Below, one piece after another: positions 1-7,500 of a DNA stretch of 13,583 nucleotides. A program made the position numbers and the translations under genes. The stretch spans positions 1-13,583 of the forward strand of contig JAZQAK010000040.1 of the NCBI GenBank assembly GCA_045545175.1. Reading direction: 5' to 3'. Every line of letters begins with the position of its first letter. Position 1 is the stretch's first letter. This DNA comes from RGIG6165 sp045545175. Lineage in GTDB: Bacteria > Bacillota > Clostridia > Oscillospirales > Feifaniaceae. The notes below the pieces were generated by a model. The model was not told the origin of the DNA, made no database searches, and saw only the letters and a list, made by a program, of their open reading frames with translations.

Positions 1-317
1 CCGTCTTCAAATGTAAAGCCGTATTCCTCTACAACCTTCTTATGTGCATCAATATCAATGCCGTTATAAATGGCATGGATACGTGCAGCCATTGTAATAC
101 CCTCAGCAACAGTTACGTTACCGTTAGGGTCAAACTTACCCTCGGACTTACCGTTCATAAAGCCGAGCTCATATGCTGTCTTTACATTTTCAGCATACCA
201 GTTGGAATCGGTGACATCGGAAAAGTTATTGTTATAGGTATTAACTCTTTCGAATGCCGCATTTGCACCTACGGTAAGCATTACTGCCGCCATAAGCACT
301 ACCAAAATTTTTTTCAT
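1..317 (-). CDS. SLH-domain surface protein, N-terminal fragment (cut by window edge)
   Basis: Secreted, probably wall-associated protein of which only the first 105 codons are in the window. Seen: a signal peptide with a KK n-region and an Ala/Val/Leu core ending near residues 18-20 (ANA|AF), then one SLH repeat at about residues 32-87 with the landmarks FSDV, W40, AYELGFMNG, G-x-FDPNGNVTVAEG and TMAAR. SLH repeats generally hold exported proteins on secondary cell-wall polymer. The start ATG at 317 is fixed by AAGGAG at 325-330, seven bases upstream. The N-terminal 86 residues are nearly the same as those of the next gene upstream (585-2276), so the two are tandem paralogues. After residue 88 the sequences diverge: here IDIDAHKKVVEEYG, there an Ala/Glu/Pro linker. 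A dedicated promoter lies at 371-399. The remaining domains cannot be seen. Confidence 0.9.
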   Translation of the reverse strand, partial: MKKILVVLMAAVMLTVGANAAFERVNTYNNNFSDVTDSNWYAENVKTAYELGFMNGKSEGKFDPNGNVTVAEGITMAARIHAIYNGIDIDAHKKVVEEYGFTFED

Positions 318-324
318 GGATTTG

Positions 325-330
325 CTCCTT
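325..330 (-). promoter_or_regulatory. Ribosome binding site of the 317 start
   Basis: The minus strand reads AAGGAG, followed by seven bases and the ATG at 317. It sets the start of the downstream SLH paralogue. Confidence 0.8.
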
Positions 331-370
331 TCATTTCGGTCATGTTTTCACAACCGTTTACTACATATTA

Positions 371-399
371 ATCATAACACAAAGCAAAAAAAATTACAA
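371..399 (-). promoter_or_regulatory. Sigma-A-type promoter for the downstream SLH paralogue
   Basis: On the minus strand TTGTAA (399-394) is followed after exactly 17 bases by TATGAT (376-371). The match is 4/6 to the -35 consensus and 5/6 to the -10 consensus, and the spacer contains an eight-base T run. Transcription would begin near 364, leaving a leader of about 47 bases before the ATG at 317. It lies downstream of the terminator at 537-565, so this SLH gene is probably its own transcription unit. Identified by eye only. Confidence 0.6.
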
Positions 400-536
400 C
401 ACTTATGCAAAATTTATATTTATCATATATTCCCGATTATTTATCAATTAGACTAAAATGGGCTGACTTTGGTGGTTTTTTTATCACTAATTCCAAACAA
501 TTTTCATTACAAAGTTTTTCAAAGACTTATTACAAC

Positions 537-565
537 AAAAAAAGGTGCACCGCAGTGCACCTTTT
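537..565 (-). terminator. Rho-independent terminator of the SLH gene
   Basis: An 11-bp perfect stem (540-550 with 555-565, core GGTGCAC/GTGCACC) with a four-base loop is followed on the minus strand by a run of seven Ts (543-537, partly shared with the stem). It starts 19 bases after the TAA at 585-587 of the SLH gene, the position expected for an intrinsic terminator. The stem is AT-flanked and could act in both directions. Confidence 0.85.
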
Positions 566-584
566 ATTACATCATATTACAATA

Positions 585-2276
585 TTATTCGAATCTGATG
601 TAGTCAAATGAGAACTTACCGTTATTGTTAGAGGGGTCGAAACGGAACGCAACAACCTTGCCCTTCCAGTTATCCTTAGCAGTAAGGTCAATAGTTACGA
701 GGTACCAACCTTCAGCATCCTCTTCGGAAACAGAGAGAAGATTGGGATGGAGAGACTTTTCTTCGGAGAAGTTTGAATCCTCTGCAGTCATGAAGTAAAT
801 GTCTGTGGAGTAACCGTTTGTAACTTCACCGATAAATTCAGCCTTAAGTCTGATTTTGATTGTCTTGTATGTATTGGCATCAATTTCAACACCCTGCATA
901 ACAAGTCTGGGGTCGTACTGAGGCATACGTTCTGCACCTCTGTCTCTAGCAATCATAACAAGCGCGCCGTCAACGATTTCTGCAGAATCAACTTCACCGG
1001 GAGCAAACTTATCAAGGTCAGCAGGATCATCAAATTCTACGTCAAAGGGAGTTGCAACGTGTTCCTTTTCTTCAGCATTTTCGTCTGCCTTGGGAACTTC
1101 GGGTGTAACAGGAGTTACAGGCTTTTCTTCTTCCCAAACTGCATCAACAGTACCCTTAACTCTGGATTCGGGAAGAGCTACTCTATTGATGATAGCAGCC
1201 ACTTCAGATCTCTTGATATCAGAAGCGGGCTTAAAGTTACCTTCAGCATCGCCGAGAACTACGCCTGCGTTGTAGAGCATGAGGAGTTCCTTTGCATACT
1301 TATCTTTCTTGTCAACATCGGGAATACCCTTGATGTCATTGATAGCGTTGAAGTAGCTTTCGGGAAGCGCAACAGCAAAGAGGTGAGCAAGGTCAGCTCT
1401 TGTGATGTTCTTATTATAGTCTGCGAATGTTGTCTTTGTGATAATCTTGTTAGCTACTGCGTAGTCAACATACATATCGTACCACTTGGGTTCTTTGGGA
1501 GCTTCAACCTTGGGTGCAGCACCTGCGGAGAACACGATGGAATCGATGTAGTACTTACCGTTATTGTTTGTGGGGTCAAAACGAACCTGAACAATAGTGC
1601 CCTTCCAGCCTGCAGCTGCGGACATATCGAATGTATATTCATACCAGTCATCAAGTGTGGTTGCATCCTTGATTACAGTGTAAAGGAAGTTACCTTCAGC
1701 ACCGAGAGTGGAATTTTCTTCTGAACCGAAGAAGATTTCAAATGTTTCTCTTCTCTCATTAATGTTTTCAAGTGCTTCTCTCTTCATTCTGACCTTCATT
1801 GTCTTATAAACGGATGCATCAATAGAAAGATCATCCATAAATACGCCAAGGTCGAAGTTGCCGCCTGCATTGGGTGCATCGGGTTTCATTACAAGAATAC
1901 CGTCTTCAACATCGCCTACTGCGTGGTTGAGTCTATGACCGTCCATGGAATCGAAATCGAAACGGATTTCATCACCTGCAGGAGCTGCTGCGGGAGCTTC
2001 TTCCTTCTTGATTTCATTGCCGTTATAAATAGCATGAACTCTTGCAGCCATTGTAACACCTTCAGCAACTGTTACGTTACCGTTGGGATCGAAAAGACCT
2101 TCTGCCTTACCGTTCATGAAGCCGAGTTCATAAGCGGACTTTACATCTTTTGCGAACCAGTTAGTGTCCTTAACATCGGAAAAGTTATTATCATATGTAT
2201 TTACCTTTTCAAATGCCGCGAATGTACCTGTTGCAAGCATGAGAGCTGCAAGAAGTACGGATAAGAGTTTTTTCAT
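585..2276 (-). CDS. SLH surface protein with two beta-sandwich (carbohydrate-binding-like) modules
   Basis: Exported 563-residue protein, probably held on the cell wall by SLH repeats and displaying two beta-sandwich modules. Seen: signal peptide 1-20 (cleavage near TFA|AF); SLH1 at about 32-87; beta-sandwich A at about 103-250 (W224-KG, VRFDP, final strand IDSIVF); SLH2 at about 262-310 (ITRADLAHLF); SLH3 at about 316-370 (IPDVD, IKRSEVAAIINR); a Pro/Glu-rich linker at about 383-410; beta-sandwich B at about 411-563 (W537-KG, FRFDP, closing FDYIRFE). The sandwich between SLH1 and SLH2 is odd, because SLH repeats normally sit together as a triad. An in-frame ATG at 2300 lacks a ribosome binding site; the ATG at 2276 has AAAGGAAG nine bases upstream and directly begins the MKK signal peptide, so I chose it. 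The ligand is unknown; glycan binding is inferred from module type. Confidence 0.93.
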   Translation of the reverse strand: MKKLLSVLLAALMLATGTFAAFEKVNTYDNNFSDVKDTNWFAKDVKSAYELGFMNGKAEGLFDPNGNVTVAEGVTMAARVHAIYNGNEIKKEEAPAAAPAGDEIRFDFDSMDGHRLNHAVGDVEDGILVMKPDAPNAGGNFDLGVFMDDLSIDASVYKTMKVRMKREALENINERRETFEIFFGSEENSTLGAEGNFLYTVIKDATTLDDWYEYTFDMSAAAGWKGTIVQVRFDPTNNNGKYYIDSIVFSAGAAPKVEAPKEPKWYDMYVDYAVANKIITKTTFADYNKNITRADLAHLFAVALPESYFNAINDIKGIPDVDKKDKYAKELLMLYNAGVVLGDAEGNFKPASDIKRSEVAAIINRVALPESRVKGTVDAVWEEEKPVTPVTPEVPKADENAEEKEHVATPFDVEFDDPADLDKFAPGEVDSAEIVDGALVMIARDRGAERMPQYDPRLVMQGVEIDANTYKTIKIRLKAEFIGEVTNGYSTDIYFMTAEDSNFSEEKSLHPNLLSVSEEDAEGWYLVTIDLTAKDNWKGKVVAFRFDPSNNNGKFSFDYIRFE

Positions 2277-2285
2277 AACAAAAAA

Positions 2286-2293
2286 CTTCCTTT
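2286..2293 (-). promoter_or_regulatory. Ribosome binding site choosing the 2276 start over 2300
   Basis: The minus strand reads AAAGGAAG nine bases before the ATG at 2276. The upstream in-frame ATG at 2300 has no purine-rich site before it and would put eight extra charged and aromatic residues in front of the signal peptide. No clear promoter was found in the short gap 2301-2382, so this gene may have a weak promoter or depend partly on readthrough of the hairpin at 2348-2372. Confidence 0.7.
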
Positions 2294-2347
2294 CTTTCAT
2301 AAATTACGCACAGATAGTACAGAAACAAACCGATACATCTGAGCAAC

Positions 2348-2372
2348 AAATCCCCCGAAAACCGAGGGATTT
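2348..2372 (-). terminator. Probable rho-independent terminator after the 720-codon ORF
   Basis: On the minus strand a 10-bp stem (2372-2363 with 2357-2348) with one U-G wobble and a five-base GUUUU loop begins about ten bases after the TGA at 2383-2385. The 3' side ends in a short T-rich stretch rather than a long T run, so it may be leaky and let some transcription reach the SLH gene. Confidence 0.65.
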
Positions 2373-2382
2373 AATTGTTATT

Positions 2383-4545
2383 TCAGTTATATGAAACAAG
2401 GTCAAAATTTCTGATTTCAAATGTACAGTCAATATTTCCGTGTGTTTCATATCCAAGATTTACGCCGCCGAAGTACAAATCACTCTTTGTGATTTCCTTG
2501 CCGAAGGCATTATCTCTGTTCGCCCATTCAACAACTGTATCAATATGGGGAGTCAAATCAATACGAAGTGTTTTCCACTCATCGTCAGTTACGGGAGTAA
2601 ACTTCATATAGCTGTCCTCAACAGTTGCGTCAAGGTATGAATTTTCAAGACCGCCGTACACCGTTTCCTGAGGAACACAGTATATCATCTGATGTGATGC
2701 AGAATCACGGTGCCAGGTAGGAACATATGCTACTCCTCCTCTGTTATCGAAAAGACATGCACCGAACCAGATTCTCTGCTTCATCTGCAAATCATCCTTC
2801 AGGAACAGATAGAAGTAAACCAAGAACTGACAGCCGTTGGTTCCTTCCTCATTGGTTGTGGGAGTAAACTCAGGCATTCTGATATCAAGCTCACACATGA
2901 TTCTTTCTGCATCGGCAGAATGAACCTCTTTATCAACCTCATAGATTGTTGGGTCCTGCTCGATAAGAAGATGAGGCCACCATGTACGGTTTTCTTCGTT
3001 AACATCGGGTGTTGACGCATCATCCTTGATATGGGGTGTACCGTCATAAATCTTTGAACAGTTAAGAGTCATTGTGAGAGATTTATCTTCGGGATGGTAC
3101 GAAACCACCTTTGAACCCTTCTTATCGGCAATAGTATATTCATCCGTTTCGGCACGGTTATGAATAAGGCTTGTTGCCGCGTAGTTTGAAGGAGCAAGAC
3201 CGTCGCCGTCGTGTGTCCACCAGGGGCAGATTGCCCAGACGTTATTATCATTATCGCCCGAACCGGTATATTCAAAGTAACCTTCGGGATTATAATTATT
3301 AACGATAGGACGCACATCAAAGCCGCCTGTAAAATCAGTATCTGCGAGAAGAGATGTAGGAGTGTAGAGTGCTTCAAGTTCACCGTCACTCAACTTCTCA
3401 TACTTACCGTTTCTGATAAACTTGATATAGTCAAATGTAAATGTACTGAGCAAATTTACGGGGTCAAAGCGTATTTCTTTAACTGTTCCATTCCACTTGG
3501 AAACGCCTGATAAATCAATATCAAAGATATACCATCCGTCACCGTCGGGAACGCAATGAGCTTCAAACTTTCCTCTGTAGGTTCTAAGCTCAGTAAAGGA
3601 GCTGTCACCGGTTCTCTTGAAGAAAAGCTGGAAATTCTCATCTTCCGGAAATTCACCGCTGTACTTAAGACGTATCCTTATTCTATTATAAAGATTGGTA
3701 TCAATACTGAGACCTGAAAGTCCTATTGAAATATCTTCAGCAGTAGCATTAAGGGTAATATTACCTTCTTCAATTGAAGTTTCAGCGTTTCTGACAATAC
3801 AATTACTATTTGTAAACTCGTCTACATCATATTCGCAATCATCAACATAAGTATTGGTAATATATGCCGCAACAAGATATTCATTCTTCACGCTGTTCTT
3901 CTTATTTGAAAGAACATACGAAATTGATTCTGTCGGGATATTATGACCAATGTTTACGTAACCTTCGTTGGCAAGTCCCATGAGCATGAGTGCATCATAG
4001 TCATAGGTTGCCCACTCATAAGTTTCGGATTCGGTAAAGTAGGTTCTTACAATCACCTTGGTAAGCTCTGTCGGAAAGACACTGTCATACATAGTGTCTT
4101 CACGGCTTCCGAGGTAAATTGTGTCCTCATTATTATCACCGTCAAATCTCTGAACATTGGAAACAACAGGAGCATTCTCTTTTATCAGCATAACATTTTC
4201 ATCAGTGCCGTTATATAGAGAGCTACCCGATGTTGACAAGCCGACATAATCGCCGTTCATGTCAATTGCAGAGCCGAGACCTCTTATGTGATAAACCCCG
4301 TACTTATCAACCGCATAAACACAGAGCTTATCGCAAACAAGACTATTGACAGACTTTCCGTCCTGCGAGAGGACGGAAAGAGTGCCGTTAGTACTTGCGT
4401 CTTTATTTACGGGAATGTACTTAGCCGAGCCGTCAACAAAAGCATATATATAGGGAGTACGCTCACCATTATAATACTTATATTCAACCGGCTTTAAATT
4501 TGTAGGAATAATTATGCTTTCCGCAACGGAAGCAGGTTCACTCAT
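2383..4545 (-). CDS. C-terminal part of a giant modular exoprotein (720 residues, no signal peptide)
   Basis: Homologous along its length to the last ~680 residues of the giant at 10097-13583. Layout: linker 1-16 (IIIPTN, matched by LIIPTN); a middle domain of about 17-220 (YHIRGLGSA, EWATYDYDALMLMG, ISYVLSN); a beta-sandwich at about 245-383 (GDGWYIFDIDL, W351-NGT, IRFDP, FDYIKF); and an unassigned conserved domain at about 400-720 (WWPHLLIEQ, RIWFG, TWHRDSAS, CVPQETVYGG, WANRDNAFG, ETHGNID). No signal peptide follows the first ATG, which is unexpected because every related segment is secreted. The frame continues upstream through eleven sense codons to a single TGA that ends the preceding 1644-codon ORF, so this is best read as the severed C-terminus of that protein. 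Separate initiation is possible: GAGGAG at 4558-4563 lies 12 bases before the ATG, a long spacing. The stop is TGA at 2383-2385. Confidence 0.8.
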   Translation of the reverse strand: MSEPASVAESIIIPTNLKPVEYKYYNGERTPYIYAFVDGSAKYIPVNKDASTNGTLSVLSQDGKSVNSLVCDKLCVYAVDKYGVYHIRGLGSAIDMNGDYVGLSTSGSSLYNGTDENVMLIKENAPVVSNVQRFDGDNNEDTIYLGSREDTMYDSVFPTELTKVIVRTYFTESETYEWATYDYDALMLMGLANEGYVNIGHNIPTESISYVLSNKKNSVKNEYLVAAYITNTYVDDCEYDVDEFTNSNCIVRNAETSIEEGNITLNATAEDISIGLSGLSIDTNLYNRIRIRLKYSGEFPEDENFQLFFKRTGDSSFTELRTYRGKFEAHCVPDGDGWYIFDIDLSGVSKWNGTVKEIRFDPVNLLSTFTFDYIKFIRNGKYEKLSDGELEALYTPTSLLADTDFTGGFDVRPIVNNYNPEGYFEYTGSGDNDNNVWAICPWWTHDGDGLAPSNYAATSLIHNRAETDEYTIADKKGSKVVSYHPEDKSLTMTLNCSKIYDGTPHIKDDASTPDVNEENRTWWPHLLIEQDPTIYEVDKEVHSADAERIMCELDIRMPEFTPTTNEEGTNGCQFLVYFYLFLKDDLQMKQRIWFGACLFDNRGGVAYVPTWHRDSASHQMIYCVPQETVYGGLENSYLDATVEDSYMKFTPVTDDEWKTLRIDLTPHIDTVVEWANRDNAFGKEITKSDLYFGGVNLGYETHGNIDCTFEIRNFDLVSYN

Positions 4546-4581
4546 TAAAGTGACAAGCTCCTCGTCGAGGCGTTCCCTTCA
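4543..4581 (-). other. Single in-frame TGA joining two ORFs that form one gene in the paralogue
   Basis: TGA at 4581-4579 ends the 1644-codon ORF. The same frame continues as RERLDEELVTL and then the ATG at 4545. The linker RLDEELVTLMSEPASVAES-IIIPTN lines up with YDSSEIVAALNNVMSSASS-..-LIIPTN in the uninterrupted homologue. A short dyad (CCTCG-A-CGAGG, 4570-4560) begins eight bases after the TGA and overlaps the possible ribosome binding site GAGGAG at 4558-4563. The basis could be a recent nonsense mutation, readthrough, reinitiation or a base error. Confidence 0.8.
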
Positions 4582-7500
4582 GAGTTCAACTGTGTCGAGA
4601 ACGTGAATAATGTAATCCTGCTGTTCTGTTGTCAAGCTACCGAATCCGGCAGATTCGTAGATTTCAACTGCTTCATCATAGAGGCTTGTAGAGAATGCTT
4701 CGCCGTAGAAGTAAGCACCTGCAACGCATGCGAAGGGTCTTACGATTACGTAGCTGTCGTAGTTTGCTTCAGGAATACCGTAAAGAACCGCTGCCATTTC
4801 GAGAGCTTCGTCATTATCGGTATTGAAATAGTTAACTAAATCTTCGCCGTCAAGTCTCTTATAACCAACCTTTGCACCTTCTGTATCAACTGCAAGAGCA
4901 TCATAAGATGCGTTATCAGCCATAAACTTGTCATAGGAAACTACAACGAAACCGAGTTCAGCTGCTTCTGCATCTGTAGCGGAAGAAACTGTAGCCATGA
5001 ATCTGAGACCGTTTTCCTTACCTTCTACAATTCTGATATCTGTAGCTTCTTCAACAGATGTGGGAGCATCTACTTCGGGAGGCTGACCCATGAATCTGAT
5101 GTAGTCGATATCGATCTTTGTTCCGTCGGGTGTCCAGTCGGGAAGGTTGATTCTGAGAGTTGCAAGGTCTTCAACATCTGCTTCAAAGAAGGATGCGGGA
5201 ATTGTAACTTCGAACCATTCGTCTCTTACATAAGAGCCTTCTGTGAATACGCATGTTTCATCAAAGTGCTTGGACTGTACGCCGTCATAAAGAACTGCAT
5301 CTCTGCTGTTCATCCAGTGGAAGTATACAGGATATGTTGCCATATCGAATGTTGCGCTGTTAAGACCGCCGTAGTTCTGACCGTAAACTGTTGTACCGTC
5401 AGCAGGAAGTCCTCTGAGTCTCATTCTGATAACGAGCTCTTCAAATGCGCCTGCAGGAATGTACTTAGCCTTATCGAGTGCGGATACATAGATGGAGGGG
5501 TCATAAACTGCTGCTGTCTTGCCTTCTGCTTCTGCTGCTGCCTTTACTTCGTCGTTTGCGTCGAAGTTAAGAGTTACATAACCGTCTTCGTTCCATGTGA
5601 TGTAGCCTTCAGCACCGTCTGTGAGGTACTTAGAACCGATACCGGGGCCCTTATCGCCGTTAACGCCGTCATCGAACATGTATGTGCCGTCTTCCTTCTT
5701 CCAAGCATTAAGGCTTACGCCGTTTGCGTTTTCATTGAATTCAGCACTGTATGCGAGAGCAACATTTTCGGGTGCATCGGGTTCGGGATGACCGTAGAAG
5801 CGAACATAGTCAACTTCAAAGATTGTTCCGTGAGGAGCATAGTCTGCGAAGGGGTCAAATCTGAACTGCTTAACTGTATCATAGGGGAAGTTAGCTGCGG
5901 GGATTGAGTATGTTACCCATTCGCCCTCAATTGCAGTAATGTTTCCTGAGATATAATCCTGCTTTACTCCATCGCTGTTTGCATCCCACCAAACAAGTTC
6001 CATGTAGTGGCAGTTTGTGGGGTTGAAGTTGTGACCGTTTGCACAGTGAGTGCCGCAAGTGTATTTCTTGGACTCAGTAGGAACATTCTTAATTCTGTAT
6101 CTGATTACGATTTCCTTAACTTCTTCCTTAGTGAAAGGAGTCTGAGTTACGATAAAGCCGTAGTCAACTACTACGCCGTCTTCACCATCAAGGGATTCAT
6201 TTTCCATTACAAGATAGCTTGCTGTGTCATCGCTGCCGAGAACGAACTGTTCTGCTACAGTCTTTGCATTGTTCTTACCTACTCTTGCAATACCGGCACC
6301 GTAAAGATATTCAAGGTCAGAATATGTGTTAAATTCAAGTGTCTGGTCAAGAAGCTTAACCTTTTCGTATACAGGGTATACTGTCATTTCGGTTGCTACT
6401 CTGTTCTGATAGAGAGCTTCGCCGCCGCTTGTGAGAGAAAGACCTGTGATTTCTCTGTCGGGAACTGCAGGAAGAGCATTTGTGAGCTGTTCCCTAGTCA
6501 TACCTGTTGTAGGATAGTCATTGATTACAGCATTTGCAACACCGTACTTGGAAAGGTCAACCGTTACCTTTGTTGTCTTGGGAACGAACCAAAGTGTGAA
6601 GTTGTCGATGCAAACTGTTGTTCCGAGTTCTGCACCTGCTCCTGCAGGATGCCATTTAACATTGTTTACTTCACTGATAGAACCAATATAGTTACCGTTT
6701 GCAGGACGGCTTGAGCCAATCTGTGTATCATAGTATACAACTGCTGTATCCCATTCGCCGTTTTCGATAATCTGAATGTTATCTACTGTATCTTCAACAA
6801 GGTCACGCTTATTAAATCTGAATGTGAAGGGAACTTCAACATCGGACTTATAATCGAATGTTGCAATGTAGTAGCCATCCTTGTTTACAAACTGATTTGG
6901 ATTGCCTGAATGGATGAAGAAGTAGTTATAAGAACCTGCAGCATTAAGTGTATATGTGAGGTACTTATTGTCAGCTGTGCCTGCTACTGAAACAGTAGGA
7001 GCTGTAACACCGCCGTTTGCGCCGTGTGAGAATCTGATCTGTTCAGCTGTAGTCTTAGAAAGCCAGCCGTTTACTTCACCGCCGAGAGCGTTAAGATATG
7101 TACTCTTTGCAAGCTCGCCGTTAGAGGCAGCATCAAAGTCTACTGTGAATACCTTTTCACCGTAAATGCCTGTGAAGTCGCCGCCGGGGATTCTGTCATC
7201 CTGATTGTCGCCGATAAATCTTACATAGTCGTAATCTACTTCAACGCCGTCGGGAAGCGGGTATGTTGTATCAAATCTGAACTTGCTGATACCGTTGGGG
7301 AAGTATGTTTCAGCGTCAAAGTAACGTGTGAACCATTCGCCGTCAACAAGATTTGTTTCCTGTCTGTTATTGGACTTGATTGTTCCGTTATAATCCCAGA
7401 TATGTACAAATGCCGCAGTATTTTCGGGATTGAACTTTTCTGTTGTGCCGCCGTTTCTGTTGGATGTATAATCACCGGCTTTTCCGGCAATGTTTCTGTA

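Larger units (their letters stand above)
318..536. other. AT-rich intergenic region between the two SLH paralogues
   Basis: Together with the terminator at its upper edge this forms a gene-free stretch of about 267 bases. It holds the promoter at 371-399 and the ribosome binding site at 325-330. The rest (about 400-536) is AT-rich. I see no convincing small gene: the open frame on the plus strand here has no ribosome binding site and overlaps the end of the neighbouring gene. Confidence 0.6.

Noticed and set aside
405..611. Plus-strand 68-codon frame in the gap between the SLH genes
   Set aside because: No ribosome binding site, runs through the terminator hairpin and overlaps the end of the SLH gene in antisense.
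4560..4581. Selenocysteine insertion at the in-frame TGA
   Set aside because: The only structure seen after the TGA is a tiny five-base dyad, not a bacterial SECIS-like stem-loop; the position is a variable linker with no Cys in the homologue.
4543..4581. Alternative genetic code with TGA as a sense codon
   Set aside because: TGA also ends the 720-codon ORF at a position homologous to the TAA end of the paralogue, and Trp is written TGG throughout the large genes.
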